DNA of 64,000 nucleotides from Mycolicibacter senuensis (GTDB lineage Bacteria; Actinomycetota; Actinomycetes; Mycobacteriales; Mycobacteriaceae). The position numbers were made by a program, and so were the translations under genes. The stretch covers positions 62,001 to 126,000 of the forward strand of contig NZ_QMEX01000003.1 in assembly GCF_003284925.1 (NCBI RefSeq), in the 5' to 3' direction. The notes under the pieces were generated by a model that was not told where the DNA came from, ran no database searches, and was given only the letters and a program-made list of their open reading frames with translations. This document shows positions 18,061-25,180 of the stretch, piece by piece; positions within the stretch are counted from its first letter, which is position 1; each line of letters opens with the position of its first letter.

Positions 18061-18193
18061 CAGTCGGCGACCACGACGACCATCTTGCCGGTCGCCTCTC
18101 CAGCCTCCATGACCCGATGCGCGTCGTCACGATCACCCGGGCGCCGGCTTCCACGGCCAGTTTCGCCGTAGCCTGAATATCGTTGGGGCGTGC
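18061..18193 (-). pseudogene. Decayed dehydrogenase fragment(s)
   Basis: On the minus strand, 18061-18123 translates to AHRVMEAGEATGKMVVVVAD and a stop, the typical C terminus of zinc-type or quinone dehydrogenases. Just upstream, in another frame, DIQATAKLAVEAGARVIVTTR resembles the cofactor-proximal part of an SDR. The two pieces meet at about 18125 with a frame change and no start codon. This is a remnant of one frameshifted gene or a junction of two deleted genes. Confidence 0.5.
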
Positions 18194-18220
18194 TATTTTT
18201 CGCGAATTCACTCGCCGGAG

Positions 18221-19093
18221 TCACCGCCCGCTCACCCGGCCCAAGAAGTCCTTGATCAGGTCGGCTACTTCGTCGACAGCGGTCTCGAGCAGGAAGTGAC
18301 CGCCGTCGAGCAGATGGATCTCCGCGTCGCGTGCGTCCCGGCCGAATGCCCGGGCGCCGTCGGGGCCGAAGATCGGGTCCGACTTCCCCCAGACTGCCAG
18401 CACCGGGACCCCGCTGGTGCGCAGATACTCGTGCAGCGCGGGGTACATCGGCGCGTTGGTCGCGTAGTCCCGGAACAGCCGGAGCTGAATCTCGTCGTTG
18501 CCCGGCCGCGACAGCAGTGCGTTGTCCAGAGTCCAGGTGTCGGGGCTGACCAGTGACTCATCCGGCACGCCGGTCAGATACTGCCATTTGACCGACTCGG
18601 CATCGAGCGCGGTGCGGATGGCCGCTTCGGTCTCGGCGGTCTGCTCACGCTGGTAGTCCCAGACGGTGGTCCAAAAGCTCTCGATGAAGCCATCGTCATA
18701 GCCGTTGCCGTTCTGCGTGACGATCGCGCTGATGGATTCGGGCCGGGACAGCGCCAGCCGCCAGCCGATCGGCGCGCCGTAGTCCTGGACGTAGATCGCA
18801 TACCGGGTCAGTCCGAGCTGGTCGAGCAGCCCCTCGGTGAGTTCGGCGAGGGCGTCGAAGGTGTAGTCGAACTCGGCCGCCGACGGTGCGTCGGAGTAGC
18901 CGAAGCCGAGGTGATCGGGGGCGATGACGTGGTACTCGCCGGACAACCGGGTGATCAGCTCCCGGAACATGAAAGAGCTGGTCGGGAAGCCGTGTAGCAG
19001 CACGATCGCAGGCGCATCGGCGCTTCCGGCCTGCCGGTAGAACAATCGTCGCCCGTCGACGTCGGCGTACTGGTGCCGTACCGAAGCAACCAT
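18221..19093 (-). CDS. Alpha/beta hydrolase, haloalkane dehalogenase/epoxide hydrolase type
   Basis: A 290-residue alpha/beta hydrolase. The oxyanion motif is LLHGFPTSSFMF, DHLGFGYSDAP follows, and the nucleophile elbow YVQDYGAPIGWRLA places Asp rather than Ser at the nucleophile, as in haloalkane dehalogenases and epoxide hydrolases. The C-terminal catalytic His is in LLDGGHFLLE. The start is ATG 19091-19093 with an excellent AAGGAG six bases upstream; the longer upstream frame is rejected. It is divergent from a CGNR zinc-finger protein with a palindrome between them. The natural substrate is unknown. Confidence 0.88.
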   Translation of the reverse strand: MVASVRHQYADVDGRRLFYRQAGSADAPAIVLLHGFPTSSFMFRELITRLSGEYHVIAPDHLGFGYSDAPSAAEFDYTFDALAELTEGLLDQLGLTRYAIYVQDYGAPIGWRLALSRPESISAIVTQNGNGYDDGFIESFWTTVWDYQREQTAETEAAIRTALDAESVKWQYLTGVPDESLVSPDTWTLDNALLSRPGNDEIQLRLFRDYATNAPMYPALHEYLRTSGVPVLAVWGKSDPIFGPDGARAFGRDARDAEIHLLDGGHFLLETAVDEVADLIKDFLGRVSGR

Positions 19094-19132
19094 GACTAAC
19101 TCCTTAAGTAGTTTTTGATAGTTAGAAGTCAA

Positions 19133-19146
19133 ACACCCGAGGGTGT
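19133..19146. promoter_or_regulatory. Palindromic operator candidate
   Basis: ACACCC-GA-GGGTGT is a perfect 6-bp inverted repeat midway between the divergent hydrolase and CGNR genes. It is the only strong dyad in the 81-base interval and a likely binding site for the CGNR protein or another regulator. Confidence 0.5.
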
Positions 19147-19174
19147 AACCTGTCAATAGATTTTTGGAGGTTAT

Positions 19175-19699
19175 ATGGATATCGTGGCGGCGGGCCCCGA
19201 CGACGAGCTGCTGCTCCTGGACTTGCTCAACACCACCCCCGTCATCGACGGTGCGGCTCACGACGAACTCGAGGACCCCGCCACGGCGCAGGCCTGGCTG
19301 AGCGCACACGGCGCCGCCCTCACCCAGGCGCAGCTGGAGGAATTGATCGAGGTACGCACGGCGCTGCAAGCGGTGGTCCGCGGAGACGACGATCCTGCGG
19401 CGTTGGCGCCCTTCCTCACCGGAGTCGCGTTGCGCCCGGCTGTATCTGACGACGGCATCTCCTGGGCGCTGTCCACCGCCGAGGCCTCCGAGGTCGCCGC
19501 CCGGGCGATCCTGGCCTGGGATGCGTTACGGATCTCCAGCCCGGGACGGCTGCGGGCATGCGCTAATGCCGACTGCCAGCTGTTCCTGATCGATCGCAGC
19601 AAACCCAACACCGCGCGCTGGTGTTCGATGGCGATCTGCGGCAATCGCATGAAGGCACGCCGGCACTACCAGCGGCGTAAGGCGACAGCCACCGACTGA
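19175..19699 (+). CDS. CGNR zinc-finger (ABATE-domain) regulator
   Basis: A 174-residue protein with an N-terminal ABATE-like helical domain (LLDLLNTTPVID) and a C-terminal CGNR zinc finger: RLRACANADCQLFLID, then RWCSMAICGNRMKARRHYQR. The four zinc-binding Cys are in CxxxxC and CxxxxC pairs, and the CGNR signature is exact. The family is regarded as stress-response transcription regulators. ATG 19175 follows GGAGG at 19166-19170. Divergence from the hydrolase suggests it controls that gene. Confidence 0.88.
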   Translation: MDIVAAGPDDELLLLDLLNTTPVIDGAAHDELEDPATAQAWLSAHGAALTQAQLEELIEVRTALQAVVRGDDDPAALAPFLTGVALRPAVSDDGISWALSTAEASEVAARAILAWDALRISSPGRLRACANADCQLFLIDRSKPNTARWCSMAICGNRMKARRHYQRRKATATD

Positions 19700-19839
19700 G
19701 GCCCGGCACGCCGATGACCCGTGCCGCCTCCTGGCCCGCCCGCGAATCACCGCAAGCCCGGGTACCGCGAGCACCGGATGGCCGACTACCATGAGCTGTC
19801 CCATTGGGCCTGTTGCCAAGAGGCTTCGACAAGCCCCGC

Positions 19840-19912
19840 GCCCCCGTAGCTCAGGGGATAGAGCACGGCTCTCCTAAAGCCGGTGTCGGCAGTTCGAATC
19901 TGCCCGGGGGCA
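19840..19912 (+). tRNA. tRNA-Arg (anticodon CCT)
   Basis: The sequence folds as a cloverleaf with a 7-bp acceptor stem (GCCCCCG/CGGGGGC), D-arm TAGCTCAGGGGATAGAGCA, anticodon stem CGGCT/AGCCG with loop CTCCTAA (anticodon CCT), and T-arm GGCAG-TTCGAAT-CTGCC. Discriminator A; CCA is not encoded. The 3' half doubles as the attL of the element to the right, so the gene stays intact after integration. Confidence 0.96.
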
Positions 19913-19913
19913 C
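19867..19913 (+). repeat. attL: 47-bp direct repeat in tRNA-Arg
   Basis: The block beginning GGCTCTCCTAAAGCC and ending GCCCGGGGGCAC is repeated at 35508-35554 with two differences (19891 A for G, 19901 T for C). The differences sit opposite each other in the T stem. This copy completes the functional tRNA. Confidence 0.93.
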
Positions 19914-19955
19914 TCACCATATCTGCACGTCAGCGAACCTTTCCGAGACATTGCC

Positions 19956-21098
19956 CTACGTCCCTTCACTCCCTTCTGGTCGGTGTTTGGTCGGTGATTG
20001 TTCGGTATCAGGCGGCACCGCCTGGTTCGCGATTGCGCGCCGCGCCGCGGTATCGAGGCGCTCAGCAACATCGTCGAGATCACTCGGGAAGAGGCCCGCG
20101 TAGTGGTTAAGGGTGGTCGCAGCCGACTCATGGCCAAGTAGGCGAGCCACGGCAACCACTGAGGCCCCGGCTTGAATGGCCAGCGATGCAGCCGTGTCCC
20201 GCAAGTTGTGCGGCGTGATGTTCAAGTCCAGCGCATCAACAGCATCATCGAAGACATCACGGCGGAAGTTCCGGTTACGTAATGGTGTCTCGTTTGCTGA
20301 GGGAAACACGAGGCAGTCTTGTCTGTGATCTGCCCCAAACTTACTGAGCTCCTCTGACACCACAGCCGGGATTGGCACCGTGCGGGCCTGATGGTCCTTC
20401 ACCGGCGAGCTCTCACCCTTCGGCGCTTCCTCCGAGTACGCACGTGCGACGCGCAACGTCTTAGCCGCCAAATCAACGTCAGCCCAACGCAGCGCAGCGA
20501 GCTCGCCCCACCGGAGACCGCAGTAGCCCGCAACCAGTACCAGCAGCCGATCTCGAGGTACTTTCAGATGGTCGGCCAGCCGCCACAGGTCCTCATGGCT
20601 CAGGGGCCGCGGATCGTTCCCGCGGACCCTGGGCAGGCGGATCCCAGCAGCAGGGTTGCGGTGAATTGCCCCGTCGCGAACCGCGTAGTCGAACACCCGC
20701 CTCAGGACACCAAGCGAATGCCGAGCGGTCGCCGGCGATTGCTTGCGGGAAATATCAGCCGCCCACGCCTGAACTTCTGACGGCCTCACTGACACCAGTG
20801 GACGCCGGCCAAAGGTGCTCGCAATCTGCCTCCCGATAACACCGCGGATCTTCCGTTCTGTCGCCGGTTGCCTGGCCGGCTGCGCCCGCATCCACGTTTC
20901 ACACCACTCACGGACCGGCCGCTCGCCAGCTTTGGGGTCCGCCCAGGACCCCGTCTTCAGAGTCTCAACCTGGCGCCGTTCCCATTCCTGCGCGTCACGC
21001 TTGCGATCGAATGTCCGCGAGGCAACGTAGCGGCCCCGATAGTAGACGCGAGCACGGTATACACGCGCGCCTTTCGGGCCGCTTCTAGCCTCAATCAC
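19956..21098 (-). CDS. int: Tyrosine recombinase (integrase)
   Basis: A 380-residue phage-type integrase. It has an N-terminal arm-binding domain (RVYYRGRYVASRTFDRK), an SAM-like core-binding domain (about 60-150) and a C-terminal catalytic domain. Catalytic residues visible are Arg196 (GLRWGEL), Lys234, His297 and Arg300 (HNLRD), His323 (LLGHESAATT) and Tyr333 (NHY). The start is GTG 21096-21098, overlapping the stop of the Xis-like gene. The 3' end lies 42 bases from attL, and codons for about residues 365-374 coincide with an arm-type repeat. It should integrate and excise the element at tRNA-Arg. Confidence 0.94.
   Translation of the reverse strand: MIEARSGPKGARVYRARVYYRGRYVASRTFDRKRDAQEWERRQVETLKTGSWADPKAGERPVREWCETWMRAQPARQPATERKIRGVIGRQIASTFGRRPLVSVRPSEVQAWAADISRKQSPATARHSLGVLRRVFDYAVRDGAIHRNPAAGIRLPRVRGNDPRPLSHEDLWRLADHLKVPRDRLLVLVAGYCGLRWGELAALRWADVDLAAKTLRVARAYSEEAPKGESSPVKDHQARTVPIPAVVSEELSKFGADHRQDCLVFPSANETPLRNRNFRRDVFDDAVDALDLNITPHNLRDTAASLAIQAGASVVAVARLLGHESAATTLNHYAGLFPSDLDDVAERLDTAARRAIANQAVPPDTEQSPTKHRPEGSEGT
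19978..19999. repeat. Left arm-type repeat
   Basis: GGTCGGTGTTTGGTCGGTGATT consists of two 11-bp units of GGTCGGTG(N)TT. A 20/22 match in the same orientation lies at 35396-35417 near the other end. Predicted integrase arm-binding sites; this copy is inside the int 3' coding end. Confidence 0.65.
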
Positions 21099-21322
21099 AT
21101 TGCTTCCAACCGTGATTCGCGTCGCCGATCTAGCCAGTCATCCACTTCCGCAACGTCCCACCGGAGCGCACTACCAATACGGATCGCCGGCGGCCCCTCG
21201 CCCCTCAGCCGCCACGACCGGATACAGCCAACACTTACCGTCAAGCGCTCGGCCAGCTCATCAATCGTCAACAGCCCAGCTGGCCGATGAACGCTCGCCC
21301 CTGCCCGGACCTCAGTAGCCAT
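21095..21322 (-). CDS. xis: Excisionase-like HTH protein
   Basis: A 75-residue DNA-binding protein with the MerR/AlpA-like helix-turn-helix of excisionases: GLLTIDELAERLTVSVGCIRSW, then the wing GPPAIRIGSALRW and DVAEVDDWLDRR. The start is ATG 21320-21322, with AGGAG nine bases upstream; an earlier ATG at 21331 abuts the ribosome site and is unlikely. Its TGA overlaps the GTG of int, so the two are coupled. Likely directionality factor, and possibly a regulator of int. Confidence 0.85.
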   Translation of the reverse strand: MATEVRAGASVHRPAGLLTIDELAERLTVSVGCIRSWRLRGEGPPAIRIGSALRWDVAEVDDWLDRRRESRLEAM

Positions 21323-21497
21323 CGGGGACATCTCCTGAGCCGCCAACGATCTCACGCGCCGCCATCCGGCGGCTTGTGGCCGACTGTTGTGGTTGCTGAT
21401 GCGTTCGTACCTCAGCACCGAGCCGCTCTTTGTGCACATCCACCTCGGCCCGGCCCACCGGAGGACGTTCTGCCGGCTGCGCATCCAAAGTCATCAC
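21312..21497 (-). CDS. Possible small hydrophilic protein between tra and xis
   Basis: An open frame of 61 codons starting GTG-ATG at 21497, 12 bases after the translocase stop, and ending 11 bases inside xis. The product is hydrophilic and without recognisable domains (MMTLDAQPAERPPVGRAEV...). The tight fit between two real genes supports translation; the lack of a strong ribosome site and of any family argues against it. If not coding, the interval is a promoter region for xis-int. Confidence 0.4.
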   Translation of the reverse strand: MMTLDAQPAERPPVGRAEVDVHKERLGAEVRTHQQPQQSATSRRMAAREIVGGSGDVPDGY

Positions 21498-21509
21498 CGT
21501 GGCGCCCCG

Positions 21510-22778
21510 TCAACTCGTAGGGACGCTCGGCGCCGGCAGCGCCGGGAGCAGCTGCCATGGGTCACTCACCAGCCCTGAATAGTGATGCGTGTAGGCGGCC
21601 ACCACGGACTCAGTAACGAATGGAGCACGGAACCGTCGAAACTGCCCGTCGACATACGCGACGCCCAAGCCAGACGTTGCTCCCAGGGGCGAAGCATCGG
21701 TATCGCCCCGCCAATCGTCACCCAACACCGCCGTCGCCGCGTAGGTCGACTGAACCCCGAAGCACACCCTTAGCGATGCGTTGTCCCTGATATCGGTAGG
21801 CAACGATTCGGCCGTGGGCTTCTGTGTCGACAGAATCGTCACGACGCCGGCCGAGCGACCCTTCCGAACCAGATAGCTGACTGCGGCATGTATCTCCGCC
21901 CCGATAGCCTTCTTTTCCTTGGTCACCAGTTGACGGGGATCGAGGAACGTCTGACACTCATCCACAACGACGAACACCAACGGCGCCCAGGGCGTCGGGC
22001 CTCTGTCCCAGAAATTCGACGACCCGAACAACTCGTGGGCATGTCGAATCCGCTCACGCACAAGACATGTCGTGCCCTTGAGAATCGCTGCGATACCCTC
22101 CAAATCAAGGTCATCATTCAGGAACCGACAACTCCGATGCCGCAGACAACCTAGGTCATGTCCGCCCTTCCCATCGATGACAACAAACTGAACAGCCGGT
22201 GAAGCGCTGAACGTGGCCAACGTGCTCGTGAGCCACGCGGACTTTCCAGATCCCGGGACGCCACCCACCACGACGCCCGAAACATTGCTCAGCGCGAGCG
22301 CGCGGTGGACGCCGATCTCATCAACCCCCAAGCCCACCGCCCAACTCCTGGCACTCGGCACGGACGGCAGCTTGTATGGCTGCCGCAGCGGATCAACTGC
22401 TCTCAGCTGTAGCTCGAATACCCCAGGCTCCGGCTCCTCCACGACCACGACGGGTACCCCAATCGCCGAGGCCAGCTTCCCGGAGGTGGACTGCCACTGC
22501 CTGAGATCCTGGCCGGGCAGCCCAGCGAATCTCGCGCAGGCGCCATACGGAGCAGGAATCACCGATATCAATTCCGGCACAAACGATTTGGCATACGTGC
22601 GACGTGTCGGCACGCGCTTACTAACCGCGCCCTCAGCCAACATAGACCACATGGGTCGTCGGACAGGAAGAACTCTATTGAGGCCGACGAGCTCGAGCGT
22701 GGCAACCGTCCATTTGCTGTCTACCAGCCGGCCGACTGCCGTGGCGACCGCTGGCATGTACCCAGTTTGCACGTACAT
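21510..22778 (-). CDS. FtsK/SpoIIIE-like DNA translocase (AICE Tra)
   Basis: A 422-residue P-loop ATPase of the FtsK/SpoIIIE family. Walker A is GGVPGSGKS (residues 172-180) and Walker B is VFVVVDECQTFL with acidic residues at about 273-274; STQKPTAESLPTDIRDN is the sensor region typical of FtsK. It is the size of the Tra proteins of pSAM2-like elements, which alone pump double-stranded element DNA between mycelia or cells. N-terminal membrane helices are not obvious, so it may dock through a partner. The start is ATG 22776-22778, 3 bases after the stop of the upstream 141-residue gene, with GGGGGA as ribosome site. Confidence 0.9.
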   Translation of the reverse strand: MYVQTGYMPAVATAVGRLVDSKWTVATLELVGLNRVLPVRRPMWSMLAEGAVSKRVPTRRTYAKSFVPELISVIPAPYGACARFAGLPGQDLRQWQSTSGKLASAIGVPVVVVEEPEPGVFELQLRAVDPLRQPYKLPSVPSARSWAVGLGVDEIGVHRALALSNVSGVVVGGVPGSGKSAWLTSTLATFSASPAVQFVVIDGKGGHDLGCLRHRSCRFLNDDLDLEGIAAILKGTTCLVRERIRHAHELFGSSNFWDRGPTPWAPLVFVVVDECQTFLDPRQLVTKEKKAIGAEIHAAVSYLVRKGRSAGVVTILSTQKPTAESLPTDIRDNASLRVCFGVQSTYAATAVLGDDWRGDTDASPLGATSGLGVAYVDGQFRRFRAPFVTESVVAAYTHHYSGLVSDPWQLLPALPAPSVPTS

Positions 22779-22781
22779 CGT

Positions 22782-23207
22782 CTAGTCCCCCGACGCAGCG
22801 CGCTTTGCCGCCGGTGCCCGAAGCACATCGGTCGCATTACCGGCAGGAACCAGCCGTTCAACAAACACCGTCACCGAAAGAACACCGCGAGGACTACCAC
22901 CGCCAAATCCCTGACGCCCCTCAGCCCGCACCGCAACCTCCGCAATTCCTTCCGCACGGAAAATACCGCCGGCCGGAACGTTCTCAAGGGGCGTAGCAGT
23001 CTCGACGACCGCGCCATCCAGGCCCATGCCGTTGACCGAGACCGCTACGCCGGTCAGGCGGTGCACGTCCACTCCGGCACGCTGAATATTCGCATCAGTC
23101 TTGACTCCGTTCTCGTATGCTGCTCTGGTCCGTGACGTTCCCCCGGTACCAATCAGCAGGACCGATCCTGGGTCAACATTCAGCACCAATCGCGACATGT
23201 CAGACAT
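22782..23207 (-). CDS. Hypothetical protein upstream of tra
   Basis: A 141-residue protein of unknown family (SRLVLNVDPGSVLLIGTG, then VHRLTGVAVSVNGMG and VLSVTVFVERLVPAG). It appears strand-rich, and the pattern of V/T/G is more like a beta protein than an enzyme. ATG 23205-23207 follows AAGGAA. It is the first gene of the leftward transcript that continues into the translocase after 3 bases, which suggests an accessory role in transfer or its control. Confidence 0.65.
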   Translation of the reverse strand: MSDMSRLVLNVDPGSVLLIGTGGTSRTRAAYENGVKTDANIQRAGVDVHRLTGVAVSVNGMGLDGAVVETATPLENVPAGGIFRAEGIAEVAVRAEGRQGFGGGSPRGVLSVTVFVERLVPAGNATDVLRAPAAKRAASGD

Positions 23208-23572
23208 ATCTATTTCCTTTCATCTGCTGTGATTCATCAAAACCGCTCGTTCATGACCATCTGAATTGATTCGATACCGATCGCAGCCCCTGCCTCTCCC
23301 TTACGAAAACCGGCCAAAGTCAGCGGCCACGCGGCGGTGGTGCCGCAAGTCAGCCGACGGCGACACCGACGCAAGCAGCCTCAGCTCCACAGCAAGCGGC
23401 TCGCTGCAGAAGCGGCGTGCCCCGGTAGCTGCGCGGCGGTGTGCGGGTCCGGTCATGTATCCATGCTCGCCGCCCAGCACGACTCAGCACCACATAGCAA
23501 CGCAAAGTTCAAAGCCGCAGATAGATGCACGAAACCGCTAGCGTTGTCAGCGCCTAGCTCTACACTCGCCGC
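23208..23572. other. 365-base divergent regulatory interval
   Basis: No gene supported. It separates the leftward transfer/integration genes from the rightward cargo gene at 23573. A 91-codon plus-strand frame (23266-23541) has no ribosome site and a low-complexity S/R/P product. The interval must hold the promoter for the tra transcript; no repeat strong enough to name an operator was found. Confidence 0.6.
23561..23566 (+). promoter_or_regulatory. Predicted -10 of a leaderless transcript
   Basis: TACACT lies 6 bases before the ATG at 23573, so transcription would begin at or next to the start codon. Leaderless mRNAs are common in mycobacteria, and no ribosome site is present, which fits. 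Confidence 0.5.
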
Positions 23573-24469
23573 ATGACGGATCTGGAAACGCAGATCGCGA
23601 AAACCCTCCCTGGCCTACCGCCGCGGGTGGTCATCAGGGCCATTCAAATGGGGGCGTCATCACGTGATCTCCTGCTGGCAGCGTCACTTTCAGGCCAAGC
23701 GCAAGCGCGCGCCAAGACGTATCTGCCCCGATTGCGGCAGGCCGTAATCAGCCAGTTGCACCAGCCTCACGACGATCTGCGCAGTCAGGCCCTGGCAATT
23801 CTCGCCATGTCACCTTCCACGCGATTCTCCGAAGCAGAGGGCACCCGCCTCCGCTCGCTTCGCATCGGCCTTGCCGACAACAAGCGCGAAATTGGCTTAC
23901 TTTGCCGCCAGCAGTCCACCATGCGCATCCATCTAGCAGAAACCAACCAGCGCCTGAACCGAGCAACCTCATCGAAGATGCTGGGCACTGCACCATTGAA
24001 ATCACTAAGCCGCGCACACAACGATCTAATCCAAGATATGCGGACCGCTTTTCTTGATCTTCTCGCCCTAACAAAACTCCGGAGTCGAATTCTCATTCAG
24101 GTAACCGAAATTGTCGACCGATTCCTTTTTCTGGCTGGATGCGACGTATCAGAGATACATTCAGCCGGCGGCACATCGAGAACACTTCGCGCAATATACA
24201 AGAGAACGGCCCGCCTCAGCCATAGTCAGCCACACAAAAAAACCGACCAAATACTAACCGACTGCAAAGCGTTACTAGAACGAGTATCGCATTACGAAGA
24301 ACGGACAGCCGTCCTTCGCCATTCAATAAGGCGTGACCTTGAAACCCTTCAGCGACCGCCAGGCCAGACAACCCTCCCAGCACCAGACTCTGCCGCAGCG
24401 TACTCGTGGCCTGCCCCGTACTGGCTAAACCTCCTGCCCGACAGTTCCATCCATTGCACGGCACAGTAA
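23573..24469 (+). CDS. Helix-rich cargo protein, unknown function
   Basis: A 298-residue protein with no family recognised. It is mostly helical and rich in Arg/Leu, with probable coiled-coil stretches (SEAEGTRLRSLRIGLADNK, QTDQILTDCK-like and ALLERVSHYEERTAVLRH). No catalytic motif is visible. It is AT-richer than the chromosome around it and uses codons rare for mycobacteria (AUA, AGA), a sign of foreign origin. The probable leaderless ATG 23573 is the first codon. A metallophosphoesterase follows 17 bases downstream, so the two may act together. Confidence 0.65.
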   Translation: MTDLETQIAKTLPGLPPRVVIRAIQMGASSRDLLLAASLSGQAQARAKTYLPRLRQAVISQLHQPHDDLRSQALAILAMSPSTRFSEAEGTRLRSLRIGLADNKREIGLLCRQQSTMRIHLAETNQRLNRATSSKMLGTAPLKSLSRAHNDLIQDMRTAFLDLLALTKLRSRILIQVTEIVDRFLFLAGCDVSEIHSAGGTSRTLRAIYKRTARLSHSQPHKKTDQILTDCKALLERVSHYEERTAVLRHSIRRDLETLQRPPGQTTLPAPDSAAAYSWPAPYWLNLLPDSSIHCTAQ

Positions 24470-24486
24470 ATCCAGAAATCGAGCCC

Positions 24487-25101
24487 GTGGATACCTTCAA
24501 CCGGCGGGCCGGCCGCACTGAAACTTGGTACACAGCAGACCTCCACGTCGGCCATGACCTGGTGGCGAGCCTCCGCGGTTTCGATGAGACAACTGACCAT
24601 GACTTGGAACTAAGTCGACGATGGGATGCTCTGATCGCTGAGACCGATGTCGTTTGGGTCCTAGGCGACATTTCAGGGGGCGGACGCTCCAGCCAGCAGC
24701 GGGCCCTACAGTGGGTTGCGCAACGCCCCGGGATCAAGCACTTGATCGCCGGAAATCACGACGGAGTGCACCCGCGCCACCCCGACGCCCACAAGTTATT
24801 TCCGCAGTATCTGGAGGTGTTTGCATCAGTGCAGCAGTCAGCGCGGAGGACATTGGCCGGCCACGATCTGTTGTTGTCGCACTTTCCGTATCTAGGCAGC
24901 CCGAGTCCCGAGGATCGAGGTGCCCGTCATGAGCAGTGGCGATTGCCCGACCTCGGCGCATGGTTGCTGCACGGCCACATTCACAGCACACAGCGCCGCG
25001 GCCCGGGCCGAACCGTCCATGTGGGTTTGGACGCTTGGGATCTGGCACCTGTATCACTCAACACAATTGCTCAGATCATCACCTGCAACCGGAAAGCCTA
25101 G
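24487..25101 (+). CDS. Calcineurin-like metallophosphoesterase
   Basis: A 204-residue phosphoesterase with all metal-ligand motifs in order: TADLHVGHD (Asp18, His20), LGDISGGG (Asp61), GNHDG (Asn90, His91), SHFPY (His132) and LHGHIHS (His164, His166). This small form is frequent in phages and mobile elements; it could cleave phosphodiesters, nucleotides or RNA ends. Start GTG 24487 is chosen because it lies after the stop of the preceding gene; an in-frame GTG at 24406 would overlap that gene. No strong ribosome site is seen for either. It is convergent with the ApeA-like gene. Confidence 0.85.
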   Translation: MDTFNRRAGRTETWYTADLHVGHDLVASLRGFDETTDHDLELSRRWDALIAETDVVWVLGDISGGGRSSQQRALQWVAQRPGIKHLIAGNHDGVHPRHPDAHKLFPQYLEVFASVQQSARRTLAGHDLLLSHFPYLGSPSPEDRGARHEQWRLPDLGAWLLHGHIHSTQRRGPGRTVHVGLDAWDLAPVSLNTIAQIITCNRKA

Positions 25102-25180
25102 GCAGGGCCACCGATTGACGGAGGGGCGCGCTGGTGGTGCTTCACCTCGCGCGCGCTGTGGAAACGCAGGTTGCCCCAGC

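Noticed and set aside
18221..19369. Longer 382-codon form of the dehalogenase-like hydrolase
   Set aside because: The extension covers the palindrome and overlaps the CGNR gene; AAGGAG before ATG 19093 decides the start.
19787..19792. TACCAT as a -10 box for tRNA-Arg
   Set aside because: Spacing to the tRNA is possible (48 bases) but no -35 hexamer supports it, so it is not listed as a feature.
23266..23541. A 91-codon frame in the divergent interval
   Set aside because: No ribosome site, low-complexity S/R/P-rich product and no partner gene; the interval must hold promoters.
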